Assembly (NCBI RefSeq): GCF_027942865.1
Contig: NC_134510.1
Span: 7,722,001 to 7,786,000, forward strand
Direction of reading: 5' to 3'
DNA from: Odontesthes bonariensis
Taxonomy: Eukaryota; Chordata; Actinopteri; Atheriniformes; Atherinopsidae
Length of the DNA stretch: 64,000 nucleotides
A program made the translations under genes and the position numbers. Shown here one piece after another: positions 24,301 to 37,320 of this stretch. The first letter of the stretch is position 1. The number at the start of each line of letters is the position of its first letter. Below the pieces are notes generated by a model. The model was not told the origin of the DNA. It made no database searches and saw nothing but the letters and a program-made list of their open reading frames with translations.

Positions 24301-27300
24301 GATTCTATCTCTCATCTCTGGTGCTGGATCTGTCTGTTGCAGATGCAAGACAACAAGGCCTTCCTGTCGATGATCAACAATGTGCTTCATACAGATGCCT
24401 TCTACTTTGCAACAGACTATGACCTTACCCACACACTGCAGCGCTTGGCCAACACCAGCCCGGAGTTTCACGACATGACACTTCTGGAAAGGGTAAGATA
24501 CACAGACTAACCACAACATTAAAAAAACTGCCTTTTATTTTGTAAGTGGTACCTTTTGGCTTGTTGGGCCATGGTTACACAATCTCAAGGGTGGCCTTGT
24601 GTCTGTACTCGCCCAATCCTATTGCAGGCTGGTCAGGGAGCATCACCACCTGTGGCTGGTAACATCAACATCTGTGCAGCAACACAGACGCACACACACA
24701 CACGCCAACACACTTCCTTGCTCCTTGAAGTTCTGGCAGAGAGTTTACAACAGATCACAGACTGTGTTCATGACCAATGAAAACACGAACATGTTTATGG
24801 ATCGATCTGGAAATGATGGATTTCCAGGTTGATCTTTGTTTCTCTGCTGACAGGAGTTGAGCTGTGCTCTCTCTGTTGCCACAGCTTCATTCAAACTGCA
24901 CTGAGGAATAGCCTGTCCTGTGCACAGTGAGGGAATTCTGTCTGTTATAGAAAATGAAGCTGTACCAAGTCAAACTCTACTGTACCGTACCATGTAAAGA
25001 CTAAACACTGGAGGTGAGCTGTGATTGGTGAATGATGGTCCGGTGACCTGCTGAGTGCGTCTGTCTCTAAGAAATGGCTGATGTTTATTTTCTTCTGGTT
25101 TATCCGATGAATATTCAGAAAGCAGATATAAGGGCCAAGACTTCATGTTCTGGGGCGGTCGGTGGCCGAGCGGCCCTTTGCTGCATGTCTTCCCCATCTC
25201 TCTGCCCCCTGCTTCCTGTCTCTCTCACACTGTCCTATCATTAAAGGCATACAAAAGCCCCAAAAAATACTTAAAAAAAAAAAAAAAAAAAGAAAAAGAC
25301 TTCATGTTCTGTCTTTGTTTGAATGCAGAGTAAAACGGAATGAATTCCTAGTTGTTGTCAGATGATGACCAGTGGTTTTGAGACTGAATTTCAGCAAATG
25401 CATTTGTCCTCAACTTTATTTATAAAGCCCTTTAAAACAGCCGTGGCTGAAACAAAGTGCTGTACATGAATAACAACACGAAATATAAGGCATAAAACAT
25501 AAGAACAATAATAAACAATAATAATATTAAAACAATAACAGAAACAGAGTTCCATGCTGGGTTAAAAACCAGGGAGTTAAAAATGGACAGTGAAGGGGCT
25601 TGTCTAATGTGCAATGGGAGGTCGTTCCACCTCTTATGCTCTTCACATGGGCTGTTCCTGCAGGGTAGACGTGTTTCCGATAGTGGCTGTCTTCAAGGTT
25701 ACATGGTTAGTAGGGTGTGTTGGTCCAGTCCAGAGGGGACTAACACACCCAGAATGCAGCTGGGAGGTCAATCCCTCTTGCATGTGAACACTCGGTTCAC
25801 CAGACTTAGATGTACCAAGATGCTCTGTACATGCTCCAAAGTTCCATCATTTAGTAAAAACAGTAAAGTGTAAGTGTATATTAATCCAGCTAAATTAAAT
25901 AAAACTGCTCTCATTCGCATATTTTTCTGTTTCTTTTGTCAGAAACAGGGGCTGAAAATCAGCCCATTAATACCAAATGCCAACTGGTGGTCCCTTTAAA
26001 CATTTCCAGACTGTCGCTCTGCTCTAATAAAACCCTGATTTTATAACCACAGCTTCATCTGACAAAATCACCATTCTAGTAGCTTAAAGACAACATCTGT
26101 GCAGTGAATTCGGCTGTACCATGATCTCCCACAGAGGAAGTTAGAAGCAGCAGGATATCTTCAACGTTTTCTCACACAGCGCCACAGCCTCACACACGAC
26201 AGTCAATAATTGGATTCTCCTCCTGTGTATGTATTCTGGGACAAGGACAGTGGTCCAGCTGAATAGACCAGTCCAGCAGTAACTGTAGCTGGACTCAAAT
26301 TCTCATGTAACTGTGCTGAATGTTGTTCAGCTCCATCTTCAGCGAGTCTTTCATTTCCTGGATGATCTGCAGCCCGAGTTTTTGTTATGCTTTTTTTTTT
26401 TTTTTGATGAGCACCACAAGTTGGAGGACCATTTCAAGCAGAACTTGCAGCAGATGGAGGACTGTGTCGTGCTGATATATCAAGGTTCTAATGGTTTCAG
26501 AGCCTAACTGGAATGAGTGAAAGTCCGCTCTACAGTTGATGAGATAAGTGACTTCTCTCACCAGGTCCAGCTCAAGATGGTGGAGTCGCAGTCTGTGTCC
26601 TGGAAGAGATACTCACTGGATTCATTGTTCAGCTCTTGATTTTGCAAAGCGCTTCTTACACATTCAGAGCAAATGCATCTGAAGTAGTTTTTAAGAAGCA
26701 CAGAGTCTGTTTCTGTGCGAAACAGGGAAACTGTTTTTCTCTTTAAGTCACAGCCTGCTCTGTAGATGGCTTCCTGTTACAGCCCACATCTGCCTTTAAA
26801 ATGTGTTTTTTCTTTGTTCCAGGCTGATCAGCGTTTTGTCTGGAACGGTCACCTGTTGAGGGAATTTATTACACAGCCAGAGGTAAGACTAAATGAATGG
26901 TCTAAGTTGGTGTTGGTCACACACTGATTTGAATTTCTGATAGACACCCCTGGACCTGTAAAACTTCCACAGATGAGGTTATTAAAATAAGTGGCGCAGC
27001 TATGTGGTCATTTCCATCCTAATGAAAAGTTGATGGCTGAATTTGTCTCTGGGGTAACTTACAGTCCAGACTGAATATTTGGACAGTTGTACATTCTTAT
27101 TACTCTCCAGACTTTGTTCTTCATCATGTTTTGATTGAAATAAAATGCTGGACAATACAATAAAATAAAAATGAAAAAATTGCAATGGTACATACATAAT
27201 TGGAAAAGAAAAAGAGCTCACAAGGTGAAAAAGACTGTTGGGTTGAGGAAAAGCATAAATCTGAAACAAAATGCCCAAATACTGCAGTCTGGACTGCTGG

Positions 27301-29457
27301 ACACCTTCAGACTCATCTGAGAGGAACTGTGCACAGAGTGATGATAACATTTTGTAATCTAATACTACTCTTCTTTTACAGTTGCACAGATTCGTGTACC
27401 CTGTTGTCCATGGCTGTATCCTTTTCTGTGGTCGTCTGCCACTCGGTATTTCTCCTTGTGGGAAAATTAGCTTAATGTCAGGAAATAACGTGTTTAAAAT
27501 AAATTGGTGTAAATTAAATGAAAGAATTCGTCAAGACATAGCTTTAAAAAGATAGTCGGGCTAAAAAACCCTTCTCTCAATAATCAAAGTGTTGCAGTTT
27601 GCTTATATCTTATATCTTTTTATTTATGTCAAAACTGTCTGAGTCTTTGTTCAAAGGAAAGCTAAAAAAAAGCTCATAAAGTTCTACTCAGTGTCAGCTC
27701 TGCTGGCTTGTTATCAATCACTTGTTAAACGCCCTGTCCCTATTCTTCATCTCAAGTTTTTATAGGTGATAATAGCTTTTATAATGTGGTGGTCTGCTTC
27801 ATCAGGGTTAATTGAATAAGTTGACCCCAGATGTGTGAAGGGAAACATCTTTTCGTATTCCATGTGTCTGTTGAATCCTCTTCCAAGGCTGTAAGCAGTG
27901 TGTTTACACTACGAGCACAATGTACTCATGTGGAAACAGTACTTACCATTGAGTTACTCATAATTCAAATCCCATAAGTAACAACTCCACAATCTACTGA
28001 GGCAAGTCCTACACCCTGTTACCGAGGGTGAGCTTCCAGCAGCAGACTCCCTGAAAATGATTGTATCACCCAGGTTTTTGCTGTATATCACTGCTGATCG
28101 GAGCTGGAGCCAGTAAATGCCCATGACTACTGTACTTCTACATTTCACATGGGACTGCGTGCCAGCTATAGCCTTTCCTAATTCAGACAAAAGGAAGAAC
28201 TTAGTGAGCGTATTGTTGAGTGTCATAAATTCCCTTGGTTCTGAACATAATACCCAAACTGTTCTTAGCTTAATGTTAGATTTATGACTCTTGAGACGGT
28301 TTTTCTCAGATGCTCTTTACTGTTCATTGCACTCATATTTTTCTTTTTGGGTCCTTGACAAGAGACATCAAATGTTAAAAGGGGAAAGCAGAACGAACAA
28401 AAATGTACTGTTTTACTAACAAAGTTTGATTAGAGTGAGGTTGATTAGAGAGTATTTCAGAGTGTGGAGGCACAAAGCATGTTTCTATGCAAGTGTTGTG
28501 TTTTTTCTTGTTTATAGCACTGAATCCTCAGTATTCCATGTCACTGTTGTTGGGTTCTTAACACATCTCCTGACTAGTCATCACCATTAATTCAAGCTCC
28601 GTCAATGGAAAGAAGTTTGAATGGAGTATTATCTCCAGGAGGAGCTGTTTCAGAGCTGGTGTCCGCTACTATGTGCGAGGTAACTGCTGCACACTGTCCC
28701 CTTTTTCCACAAGATGAACCCTTCCGTCTGCTCCATGCCTGTGTATGACTCGCTTCAGCATTCAGTGGATATCAAGTCAATGCCAAGTTAAGGGTCTCTA
28801 AATCCCAGGACTTGGACATCTAACACCTCAAACTACGCTTCATCTTTTGTTTTTTAGGCATAGATTTGGAAGGACACGCTGCTAACTTTGTGGAAACGGA
28901 GCAGTTAGTTCAGTACAGCGGTGCCAAGGCTTCATTTGTTCAGGTCAGTCAAACAGCTGCCATTTAGATTAGTCCTATAGAAAAATGAAATGGTCTTTAA
29001 AGTTATAATTCAGTGAAAGGACAGTTGTGGTTGGAATTATTACAGTGCTAATGCCAGTGTTTGGTTTTCAAACCGTGCCACAGCCGCTCAATAAGATCCA
29101 GTTTTAACCCTCCCAATGTTGTTGGACAGTCTGAAGGCGTTTTGAGTTTTTCTTCATAAACAAAGTCATGTTCACTGACCTCCAGTCCATGTTCTTACTG
29201 TGGTCTATTTGGTCTTATTTTGTTATTCAAAGTGATGTGCAGACCTTTGCTATGTAACTTTGTTACGACTCAGACATTTTATCACCTACAACACCTGATA
29301 AAATGTCCCCCCCCCCCCCCCCCCCCCCCCATGTGCCTAAAGTCTGTAACAGTGTTTTTCTCTTGTTTATAATGTCTTGTTTTTTTTTCTATGCTTTCTG
29401 TTTGTTCTTTATGTAAAGCGTCTTTGAGTATTTGGAAAAGCTCTATATAAAACCTAT

Positions 29458-29491
<34 letters not shown>

Positions 29492-32400
29492 CAGCTTTTA
29501 CACAGAGTTCACCTGAAAAAGACCTTTTTCAACAACAACATTTAAATAACAGTGATATGATTTCTGACTAAGTGTGCCCGCAGCAGGACCACGTCCAGCT
29601 AACTGGGCCACTTTTAGAATTAAGCCTGTACATCTATAGAGATGTCGAGTTATCCTGATAATTGTGTTGCATAAACCTTATATGGATTTCACATGACAAA
29701 CTAAGGAAGTGGACCTACTTTAGATCCGTAAACCTAATACCAAAGTGGTTTTCCATGGGAGACGGACTGATGGAACTGAATTTTTGTCATATAGTCTCTT
29801 CAGGGCCCTGATCAAAGCTGATCAGACCTATGAGAATACAGATTGAACTCAAACACAAAATTCATGTTTTAACACATCAGCCTTTTCCCACAAAAACAGA
29901 TTAAAAAAAAATAATAAAAATACTTTATTTATCCCAGAGGGAAATTAAATAAGATGGAAGGCCGCCAAGTGTCATTGGCTCACTGGCGTATTCAGAGCTT
30001 TTTTATCTTGTTAGTCTATTTCTTGGGTTCTTCTGAATTTTAAAGTTTCACAGTTGAATAGATGTTGGTCATAATTGTGGCTGCCACTGGTAATCTGCTG
30101 GTTGAGGAAATTACAATATGAACTCCATTAGTAGACGGGATTACATCACTAAATTCTGACGTGTTTAAAAGCAGGCTGTAAAGCCACTGCTAACTGGGTT
30201 TTAAGTTTAAAGGCCGTCTTTGTTGGGTTGTCTATGTTATAACGAGGGAATGATTGTATGAAAGCTCACATGGTATGCTACTTTCTATTCTTAGACCAGA
30301 GGCTCCATCCCCTTCTACTGGTCCCAAAGGCCCAATCTCAAGTACAAGCCAAAACCACAGATCAGTAAAACCATCAACCACGTCAGTATTTTCCACTTCC
30401 ATGGCATCACACGGTTTTCTTTGCATTGTTGTTTAATTTTGAACCTTCATCCAGTCTTGATCTTTCCTCTGTTCTCGTCTTAGTTGGATGGATTCCAGAG
30501 GCACTTTGACTCGCAGATTATCCTCTATGGAAGACAAGTAGTTTTGAACTTGGTAAGATGAAAAAAAAGGCAATTCTTACAGCTGACAGTTTTATGATCT
30601 GTAGCACGTAGATTTTCTGAAAGTAATGGACCAGCTAGAAATTTCACACATTCTAATCAGAACTCACTTTTATTGGCCAAATATGCTGACACTTTCTGTC
30701 TGTTGGTCTTTTTAACTTTAACTTTTCGTGCAGATTTAACCTTGATTAGAAAGTTGTAGTTGTTAACATTGATTCTATTGCATTTTTAATTCAATTAAAT
30801 TCAAGTGTTATCTTACAGATCAACCAAAAGGGCTCAGAAAAGCCATTAGAGCTGACATTTGACAAGATGGTAACCAGCTTGGGTAATGGCATGATCAAGT
30901 AAGATTACTGCATTATCTACCCCATGGCACCTTAGTTTTGGCTGGCGTCCGTTTTTTTGGTAAAAGTTTCTTTGTCTCCAGGTACATAGCATTTGACTTC
31001 CATAAAGAATGCAGTCGGATGAGGTGGCACCGCCTTCAGCTCCTGCTGGACATGATCAATGACACCCAGGATGAATTTGGGTCAGTGTGCTCTTCTTAGT
31101 GTGTGTGGTCCAGTATGAAGCCTGATCAGGCACACTTCAGTGCACTCTTTATGAAAGGTAATGGTCTCCTTATGGATTCAGGTATTTCATGGTGGATGCT
31201 GATGGGAAGGTGTTGTTGAACCAAGACGGTACATTTCGGAGCAACTGCATGGACTGTCTGGACCGTACCAATGTCATCCAGAGCCTGCTGGCCCGACGCT
31301 CCCTTCAGTCACAGCTGCAGGTACAACTGCGTACTCCCGGTATACTTGAAGTGAATACAATAATCCAAATAACTCAACAACGATCAGTTGTTTTACATAA
31401 AGAACACTGGCTGGATTTTCAGTGATGATGTATTGAAAGTGAAACAAAGTTAGATAAAAACCTGGTATATGGCTGGTTAGTTGGTGCCTACTGTAAAAGC
31501 TGTTTTTTGAAGAAGAGTGTGAACACCAGTTAGTCCAACAGGTGTCACCTTTGAGCTGTTGGTCATTTACAGAATAGATGGAAGCCTTCATTCAGGTAAC
31601 AGGTGTTTTTAGTCAAGTTCATTTGAACAGCACATTTCATGTACAAAACAATTCAAAGTGCTTTACATAAGATAAAAGCTTTGCAGCAAGGAGTGGAAGA
31701 AGCATTAAAAATACATAAAATAATATAAAGAGAAACAAATAAAATCATTTAAATGAATTTAAAATCAGGCAACAGTCTAGATAAGTTAAAATATATTTCA
31801 TGCATAGACACATGAGAAAAGAAATGTTTTTAACCTGGATTTAAAAATGTCTCCATTTGGTGAAAGTTTAATCTCCACTGGCAGTTTGTTCCACTTGTTT
31901 GCAGCAGAACAGCTAAATGCTGCTTCTCCATGTTTAGTCTGGACTCTGGACTGGACCAGCTGACCTGAGTCCTTGGATCTAAGAGCTCTGCTGGCTTTAT
32001 ATTCTCTGAACATGTCACAGATGTATTTTGTGTTCAGATTTCTTAGTCCGGGTTAAAACTCCAGCAGCAGCGTTCTGGATGAGCTGCAGATGTTTAATGC
32101 TCTTTTTGGGAAGTCCAGTTAAAAGAGCATTACAGTAATAGAGTCTACTGGAGATGAATGTATGGATGAGTTTCTCCTGGTCTGTTTGGGAGAGGAAACC
32201 TTTAATTCTGTTGATATTTCTGAGGTGGTAAAAAGCTGCCTTGGGGACAGCTTTGATGTGGCTGCTGAAAGTCAGATCTGAGTCCATCAACATTCCGAGG
32301 TTACGAACTTGGTCAGTGATTGTCTCAAGATATTTACCAACGCTGACCCTCTTCTCTTTGCTCCCAAACAGAATGATCTCAGTTTTATCCTCATTTAAAT

Positions 32401-35400
32401 GTAGAACATTCTCTCTCATCCAGGTGTTTATTTCCTCCAGACACTGACGCAGTACGTCTGCTGGGCTGCAGTCATCTTTTAGATGGAGAACATTTGTGTC
32501 ATGCAGGGGGCTTCTTTGTTGTTAGATAACCTGGACTCATGGAGATTTGTGAACACAATATGAATACGTGCATTTATAATCAGGACCACATCTGCTGAGC
32601 AACAAATCTTCCATCTGAGCATCAGGTATACATTTTGGACTTTGTTATTTGTTATTGACTAAGACACAAGGACGCAACAATAGTAATAAGGTAGGTGTGT
32701 CAATACCCATCTATGCAGCCCTCGGTGGCTTTAACTGTAGGCTTGGCTACCATACCTATGTGAAAAAGAAGCAATCCCAAGTTCAACCTGTAAATATTTT
32801 TTTCCGATTGGAACACTTGGGCAGATGGTCTTACACAGAATATAAAAATACAGTGAAGTGTCTGGTCTCATGTGATAATTAAAAGCACCTCCCTCAGCTG
32901 ATGTCAGCAGTTGCACTAATTAACGCTGCCAATACTGGAATTTGGTTCGAGAAACTCAAGTCTGTGTTTGTCCCCAGCTCCCAAATCATTAAACCCTCCC
33001 TGCGCTGCACTGACTTTTCTAAACCAGTATTTCTGAACGACAGGTAGAAGGAAAGTTCACCTAAACTCTTAACACAGTCCATCTGTTCAAATCGCCTGCA
33101 GCCTCCACTCTCACTGCCCTCGCTAAGAGGACTCTCTTGCATTTCATACTGCCTTATCAACTGATTGGCCTTATAAGCACAATGTGATATGATGGCTGTG
33201 TTAAAAATATTGCTTATCTACCTGATAAAGCTTGTTAAATGTTCTGAGTTGTAAACAAATAATTTGCTCATTACTCACGAGGATTGCATGTTACAAAAGA
33301 AAAAAGCAGCTATTGTTGGCTCTAGAAAAACATTACCATTCACTTTACCCGAGTTCACTGTTGGCTGCGGTGTGTGCTCAGTTGTCAGTTCGGCAGGGCG
33401 AAGGCCACAGTTCAAATACTTTAGCAAATATTGTTTATAGTTCTATTTCTCTCTTAATATTGTCTCAGTTGTTGTTAAGCCAAAAACACAGCCTTCTAAA
33501 ACCTTCCAGAGTTTTTGGAAAACTTAAAACAGTCCAATTAAAACTTTAATTTCCAAACCTTTGAAGCACATTAAGAAAAAAACGTGAGAGAGGTGAAACC
33601 TTCACATTTTACTGTAAGTTACAGTCTTTACCCTCATATTTATCAATATTCTTCAAAAATTTCAATAATTTGTCCTGAAAGCTCCAGCTTTGAAAGGTAA
33701 ATCACTCCAGGTCACAATGGGTTGAACTGCCAACAACTGCTAAACATCTAATGGAAAGCCAAGGAGGAGGAAAGTTTGGACAACCCTGTTATTTGTTAAT
33801 GTCTTGAATTAAGAGATTATAACCTCTCCCTATTAATATGACTGCATACAGTGCAGACTCGTGCCATGGCTCAGAACAATACTTAAATGTTAACCATGTC
33901 TGATGGTAAGATTGCTGTGGCAAATTCAAACTGAACAGCATCAGTGCTGCTTCAGGTGTGGTACCAACATCTTCAGTTCCCACGTGATTAATAAAAAGCA
34001 CAACATGTCTGAAAGGGGACGTGACATTGGTCGCGCACAGCTGATAATGTGGTGACCAACAAACAACACCCACAAGTTGATAGGATATTTTTGTCTGGCT
34101 TGAAACCTTGGTTGATTCACTTTTTTATAGACTCTTATTGGTGCTCTGCAGTTTTAAGGTTGTCATGCTCAGTCGCCCCATTGTCTGCTGGTGTTGCTTA
34201 TAACACTGTAACACTCACTGATTACCTGCATCTAGTGAGCGGAGGATTGTATGTTTTTATCAGCTGGCATCTTTAAGAGGAGGTAGTGCAATAATCTGTA
34301 GACAGTCAAAGACGCTAAGCAACAGGCAAATATATATTCTATATAATTCTTCACTATCATTGGCAAGACCAATAAACAAAAGGGAAAACGGGGGGTGTGG
34401 TAAAGTAGTTGGAGCCAAGTAATCTGTGGTTACAACTGTACTCAACCAAATCTCTGTTTTTCACACAGTGATGCGCCATCATCAGCTTGAATTTAATATC
34501 ACATTATAAGCCTACCAAGACAACAGCTGAACGAGAAGAAAATGTGATGAGAGGCAACCACATTATCAAATCAAATCAAATCAAACTTTATTTATAAAGC
34601 ACTTTTCATACATTAAAATGTAGCACAAAGTGCTATACATGTTTAAAAGCAGCCCCCATCCCCATCCCACCCTGCCCCACCCCAGCACATACACATTTAT
34701 GAAAAAAAAAAAGAAAAAAAAAAGAATAGAAATAAAATAAACATGTGGCTGAATACAGAGGAGCCAGGTCAGTAAACACCATCACAGGAGGCCATGTGCA
34801 CTGGGTGCTGCTCACAACCCCCGACCAGGACACCCCCACCCGGGTGAACACCAAGCTATAGGCCAGCGAGGGGCCCACAGCAGTGGAGCACTGCCACAGA
34901 CCCCCCCACCTGGCCAAGCCGATGTTCACCACGAGTCAGACAGCCAGAGTCGATCACTGCCCCCAGCACAGACGGCCCCCAGCACATGGAATAAGAACAT
35001 AAAGCTACAAAGGCTAAGAACATTAAATAAATAAATAAATAAAATAAGATAATAATAGGAAATAGCTAAAATGAACTCTGTCGTAAAAAGAATAAAATAC
35101 TAAAAGGGCTAAAAATATAAATTGACTAAAATAATTAAATGAATGTATAAATAAGACATTAGTTAAAAGCCAAATTAAATAGGTGGGTCTTACCTATTAC
35201 TTATCGGGATACAGTAGTTGGCTGTTGATTGTCTTAACAGCTATTAGAAAAAAAAAGTTTTGGACTTCTCTTTGGACTGAAATGTGTGCCTGTGTGTTCA
35301 TGCGTTCAGAGAATGGGAGTCCTGCACATGGGCCAGAAGATTGAAGAGCAGACGGACTTTGAGAAGATGTACAAGAGTGGTGGGTGTTCCCTTGCACAAC

Positions 35401-37269
35401 ACTACTCTGTGATTTCAGTCAAATGAATCATCTTCATGATCATCCTCCATTTACAGTCACAAACTGATGAGCCAAAACGTTATAACAACCGAAACCAAAT
35501 CCTAATATGCACTTTTTCCTCATAAGCGCTGCTGAATTTTTCAAGACCTCTGAAAGTTCTTTTAGCAATCGGCCATAAGGCCCCCTGTAAATGTTCAGAT
35601 GAAGTTGCCATGCAAGTTAACATTCTAGAGTTAAGATAGGACATCCAGCAACCCCAGAATTTAAGATTAACTCCTCTATTCAATTCAGTTTTATTTACAT
35701 AGCCCCAATTCAGAACAAAGGTCATCTCCTTTAAAGATACAACACTGCTGTTACGAGTTTGTGTTCTCTACTTCGTTTGAGTGTTCTTAATGTTTTAACT
35801 CTTTCCTTGCTTTTGCTTTTGTTCTGTGTTCTGTCTGTTTACATGCAGCCTGGGCAGACAACGCTGATGCTTGTGCCAAGCAGTATGCTGGAACCGGTGC
35901 CTTAAAGACTGACTTCACCAGGTCAGTTTTCACAAAGCAGTGAAGTACATGCTAACCACTGTCTGCCAGTCCCTCCAGGCTTTCGTGGGCCTTATTTCTG
36001 ATTAGTGCAGCCTAAAATGTTTTAATTTACAACAGCTTTTCTAAAAAGTTGCGATAAATGTTGCAACATTTTTGGGTCCTGACCCCTGCTCCTTTACTGC
36101 TTGTCATTCCTCTCTAACCACATTTCCTCTCACTCTCACTGCGAGAAGGAGAAAAAAAAAAAAGCCGGGGCCTGTCTTGGGCCTCCCTTCTTCCTCTTAA
36201 AGTAAAATCTCAGGGTGCAGAACTTCAGGTGAAGCCCTCTGTGTTTTGCGGGGAGATTTCTTGTATTAACATCAGTGACTTCTGTCTCCTCTTCTGGTCA
36301 GGTTATCATACCAGCAGGGTATATGATGACTGGCATGTCATGGTATGTGTCGATGGCTCGGACTTTGTTCTTTCCATTCAGCTGACTCTTCAGGACCTGC
36401 CTTACTCTTTATAGGTAACTGGTTGTGGCTGACTTCCTTGTGACCTCTACATAGTTGCCATTTGGCTGTGGGACCCCAAGGTATTTGTAGCGGTCCTGAA
36501 CATCTGCTCCGTTGTCCTCTGGTAGCTCAACTCCTTCACTTGTCATCATCCTTCCTCTTTTGTATATCATTTGGCAGCATTTATTTTCTCCTAATGCCAT
36601 CCCAAAGTCCTTGCTGTATATCCCAGTAAGGTGTATCAGTGAGTCGATGTCTCGCTCAGTCCTGGCATACAGCTTGATGTTGTCCATGTAGAGGAGAATT
36701 GGTATCCATAGCCACTTTCTGTGGCTGAGAGGGTTCAGGCCCATGCAGAACAGCAGCGGGGACAGAACATCGCTTTGCTAGAATCCGCACTTCATGGTAA
36801 CCTGTGTAACTGGCTTGGAATTGGCCTCCGGGGGGTGTCTTCTACAGTCCCATTGAATTCCCTGATGAAGGCTCTTGGTGACCTGTTGATGTTGTAGAGT
36901 TCAGAGCACTCCAGTATCCATGCGTGTGTCACTGAGTTGAAGACTTTTTTTTGTAATAAGGCAGTGCATCTTACCGTCTTGGGTGATGGTTTTGTACTTC
37001 AGATCATTCAGTGAAGAACATCCTATTTATTCTCTTGGCTTCAGCTTCTCTAATGTACCTTCTCAGGTGGGTAGACAGGGCTGGGACTCTTTGTTTAGCA
37101 GTTTCCAGCACCTCAGGTATGCACAGTTTGTTGTATTTCTTCGGAGTTCTTTCTTCTTGCACATTTCTGCTGCACTGACAGCAGACTAACCTCCCTCAGG
37201 GTTACCCTGATCTTGTCCATGGGGTATACTGTTATACTGTTCCTTGTGTTGTTGTGTTACATACATGCA

Positions 37270-37320
<51 letters not shown>

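Noticed and set aside
29460..29491. ATT array considered as a CRISPR-like or satellite structure
   Set aside because: Simple trinucleotide tail of a LINE/SINE 3' end; no spacers.
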